From NCBI RefSeq assembly GCF_024448935.1, contig NZ_JAMOIE010000014.1, forward strand, positions 1-64,000: a stretch of DNA of 64,000 nucleotides. Reading direction: 5' to 3'. Below, one piece after another: positions 63,934-64,000 of the stretch. The notes under the pieces are model-generated. The model saw nothing but the letters and a program-made list of their open reading frames with translations. It was not told the origin of the DNA and made no database searches. The position numbers and the translations under genes were made by a program. Source of the DNA: Stutzerimonas stutzeri (GTDB lineage Bacteria > Pseudomonadota > Gammaproteobacteria > Pseudomonadales > Pseudomonadaceae). The first letter of the stretch is position 1. Each line of letters begins with the position of its first letter.

Positions 63934-63982
63934 GCCTGCAGCCCACACCCTGTATCATGCCGGGCTGTTTCTGGAATCCTTC

Positions 63983-64000
63983 ATGTCACGGCTACTGACC
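63983..64000 (+). CDS. Start of a gene cut by the window end
   Basis: ATGTCACGGCTACTGACC encodes MSRLLT and runs off the window. GGAATCC lies upstream and a TATCAT -10-like sequence at 63953. The product cannot be identified. Confidence 0.3.

Overview
The window is a high-GC chromosomal segment from a gammaproteobacterium of the Pseudomonas stutzeri (Stutzerimonas) type. The evidence is the protein sequences and the gene order, which largely follow the Pseudomonas aeruginosa core order cysNC-cysD, algW-hisC-hisD-hisG-murA-ibaG-mla-kdsD-kdsC-lpt-rpoN-ptsN-rapZ-ptsO, pmbA-yjgA-tldD, yhdP-rng-maf-mreDCB, gatCAB and roxSR. No rRNA, tRNA, CRISPR array, prophage or classical insertion sequence is visible.

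Layout. 0.1-3.4 kb: sulfate activation (cysD, cysNC), interrupted by a small S23-type four-helix-bundle gene bounded by inverted repeats. 3.6-10.7 kb: Nif3-like protein, the periplasmic protease AlgW, histidine genes and murA. 10.8-18.3 kb: leftward ibaG-psiE-mlaBCDEF (outer-membrane lipid asymmetry) and rightward kdsD-kdsC-lptC-lptA-lptB (Kdo and LPS transport). 18.4-22.3 kb: rpoN-hpf-ptsN-rapZ-ptsO (sigma-54 and nitrogen PTS). 22.4-35.5 kb: pmbA/tldD metalloprotease, darP, a C-N hydrolase, yhdP, RNase G, maf and the mreBCD rod-shape operon. 35.8-39.6 kb: gatCAB amidotransferase and an RlpA-like lipoprotein. 39.6-45.7 kb: tandem CaCA antiporters, an AEC carrier, the RoxSR two-component system and a SIMPL protein. 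45.7-52.5 kb is more plastic: a DUF4198 gene remnant, a TonB siderophore receptor behind a Fur-like palindrome, a MITE-like repeat, speC, prfC and a RAYT transposase among REP sequences. 52.5-64 kb: a PhoD-ExeM phosphate-scavenging pair behind a Pho-box-like site, PQQ glucose dehydrogenase, a MazG-like protein with CmoM, two DUF4136 lipoproteins, small membrane proteins and an SdiA-regulated-type beta-propeller.

The most unusual pattern is a family of degenerate 7-bp tandem repeats (GCTGGAG, GCTGAAG, GCTTGAA, GCTTGCG). They occur at six intergenic sites, at five of them as two arrays in inverted orientation around a short spacer. At one site the spacer is the S23 gene, and the repeat supplies its Shine-Dalgarno sequence; at others it is empty or holds a REP. 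This looks like one family of small elements, some carrying a gene and some empty. Other points of interest are an mreC gene with no canonical start codon where homologues begin, a sigma-54-like promoter in front of rpoN, a cysteine in the second alpha-repeat of one of two tandem CaCA antiporters, and a psiE gene translationally coupled into the mla operon.
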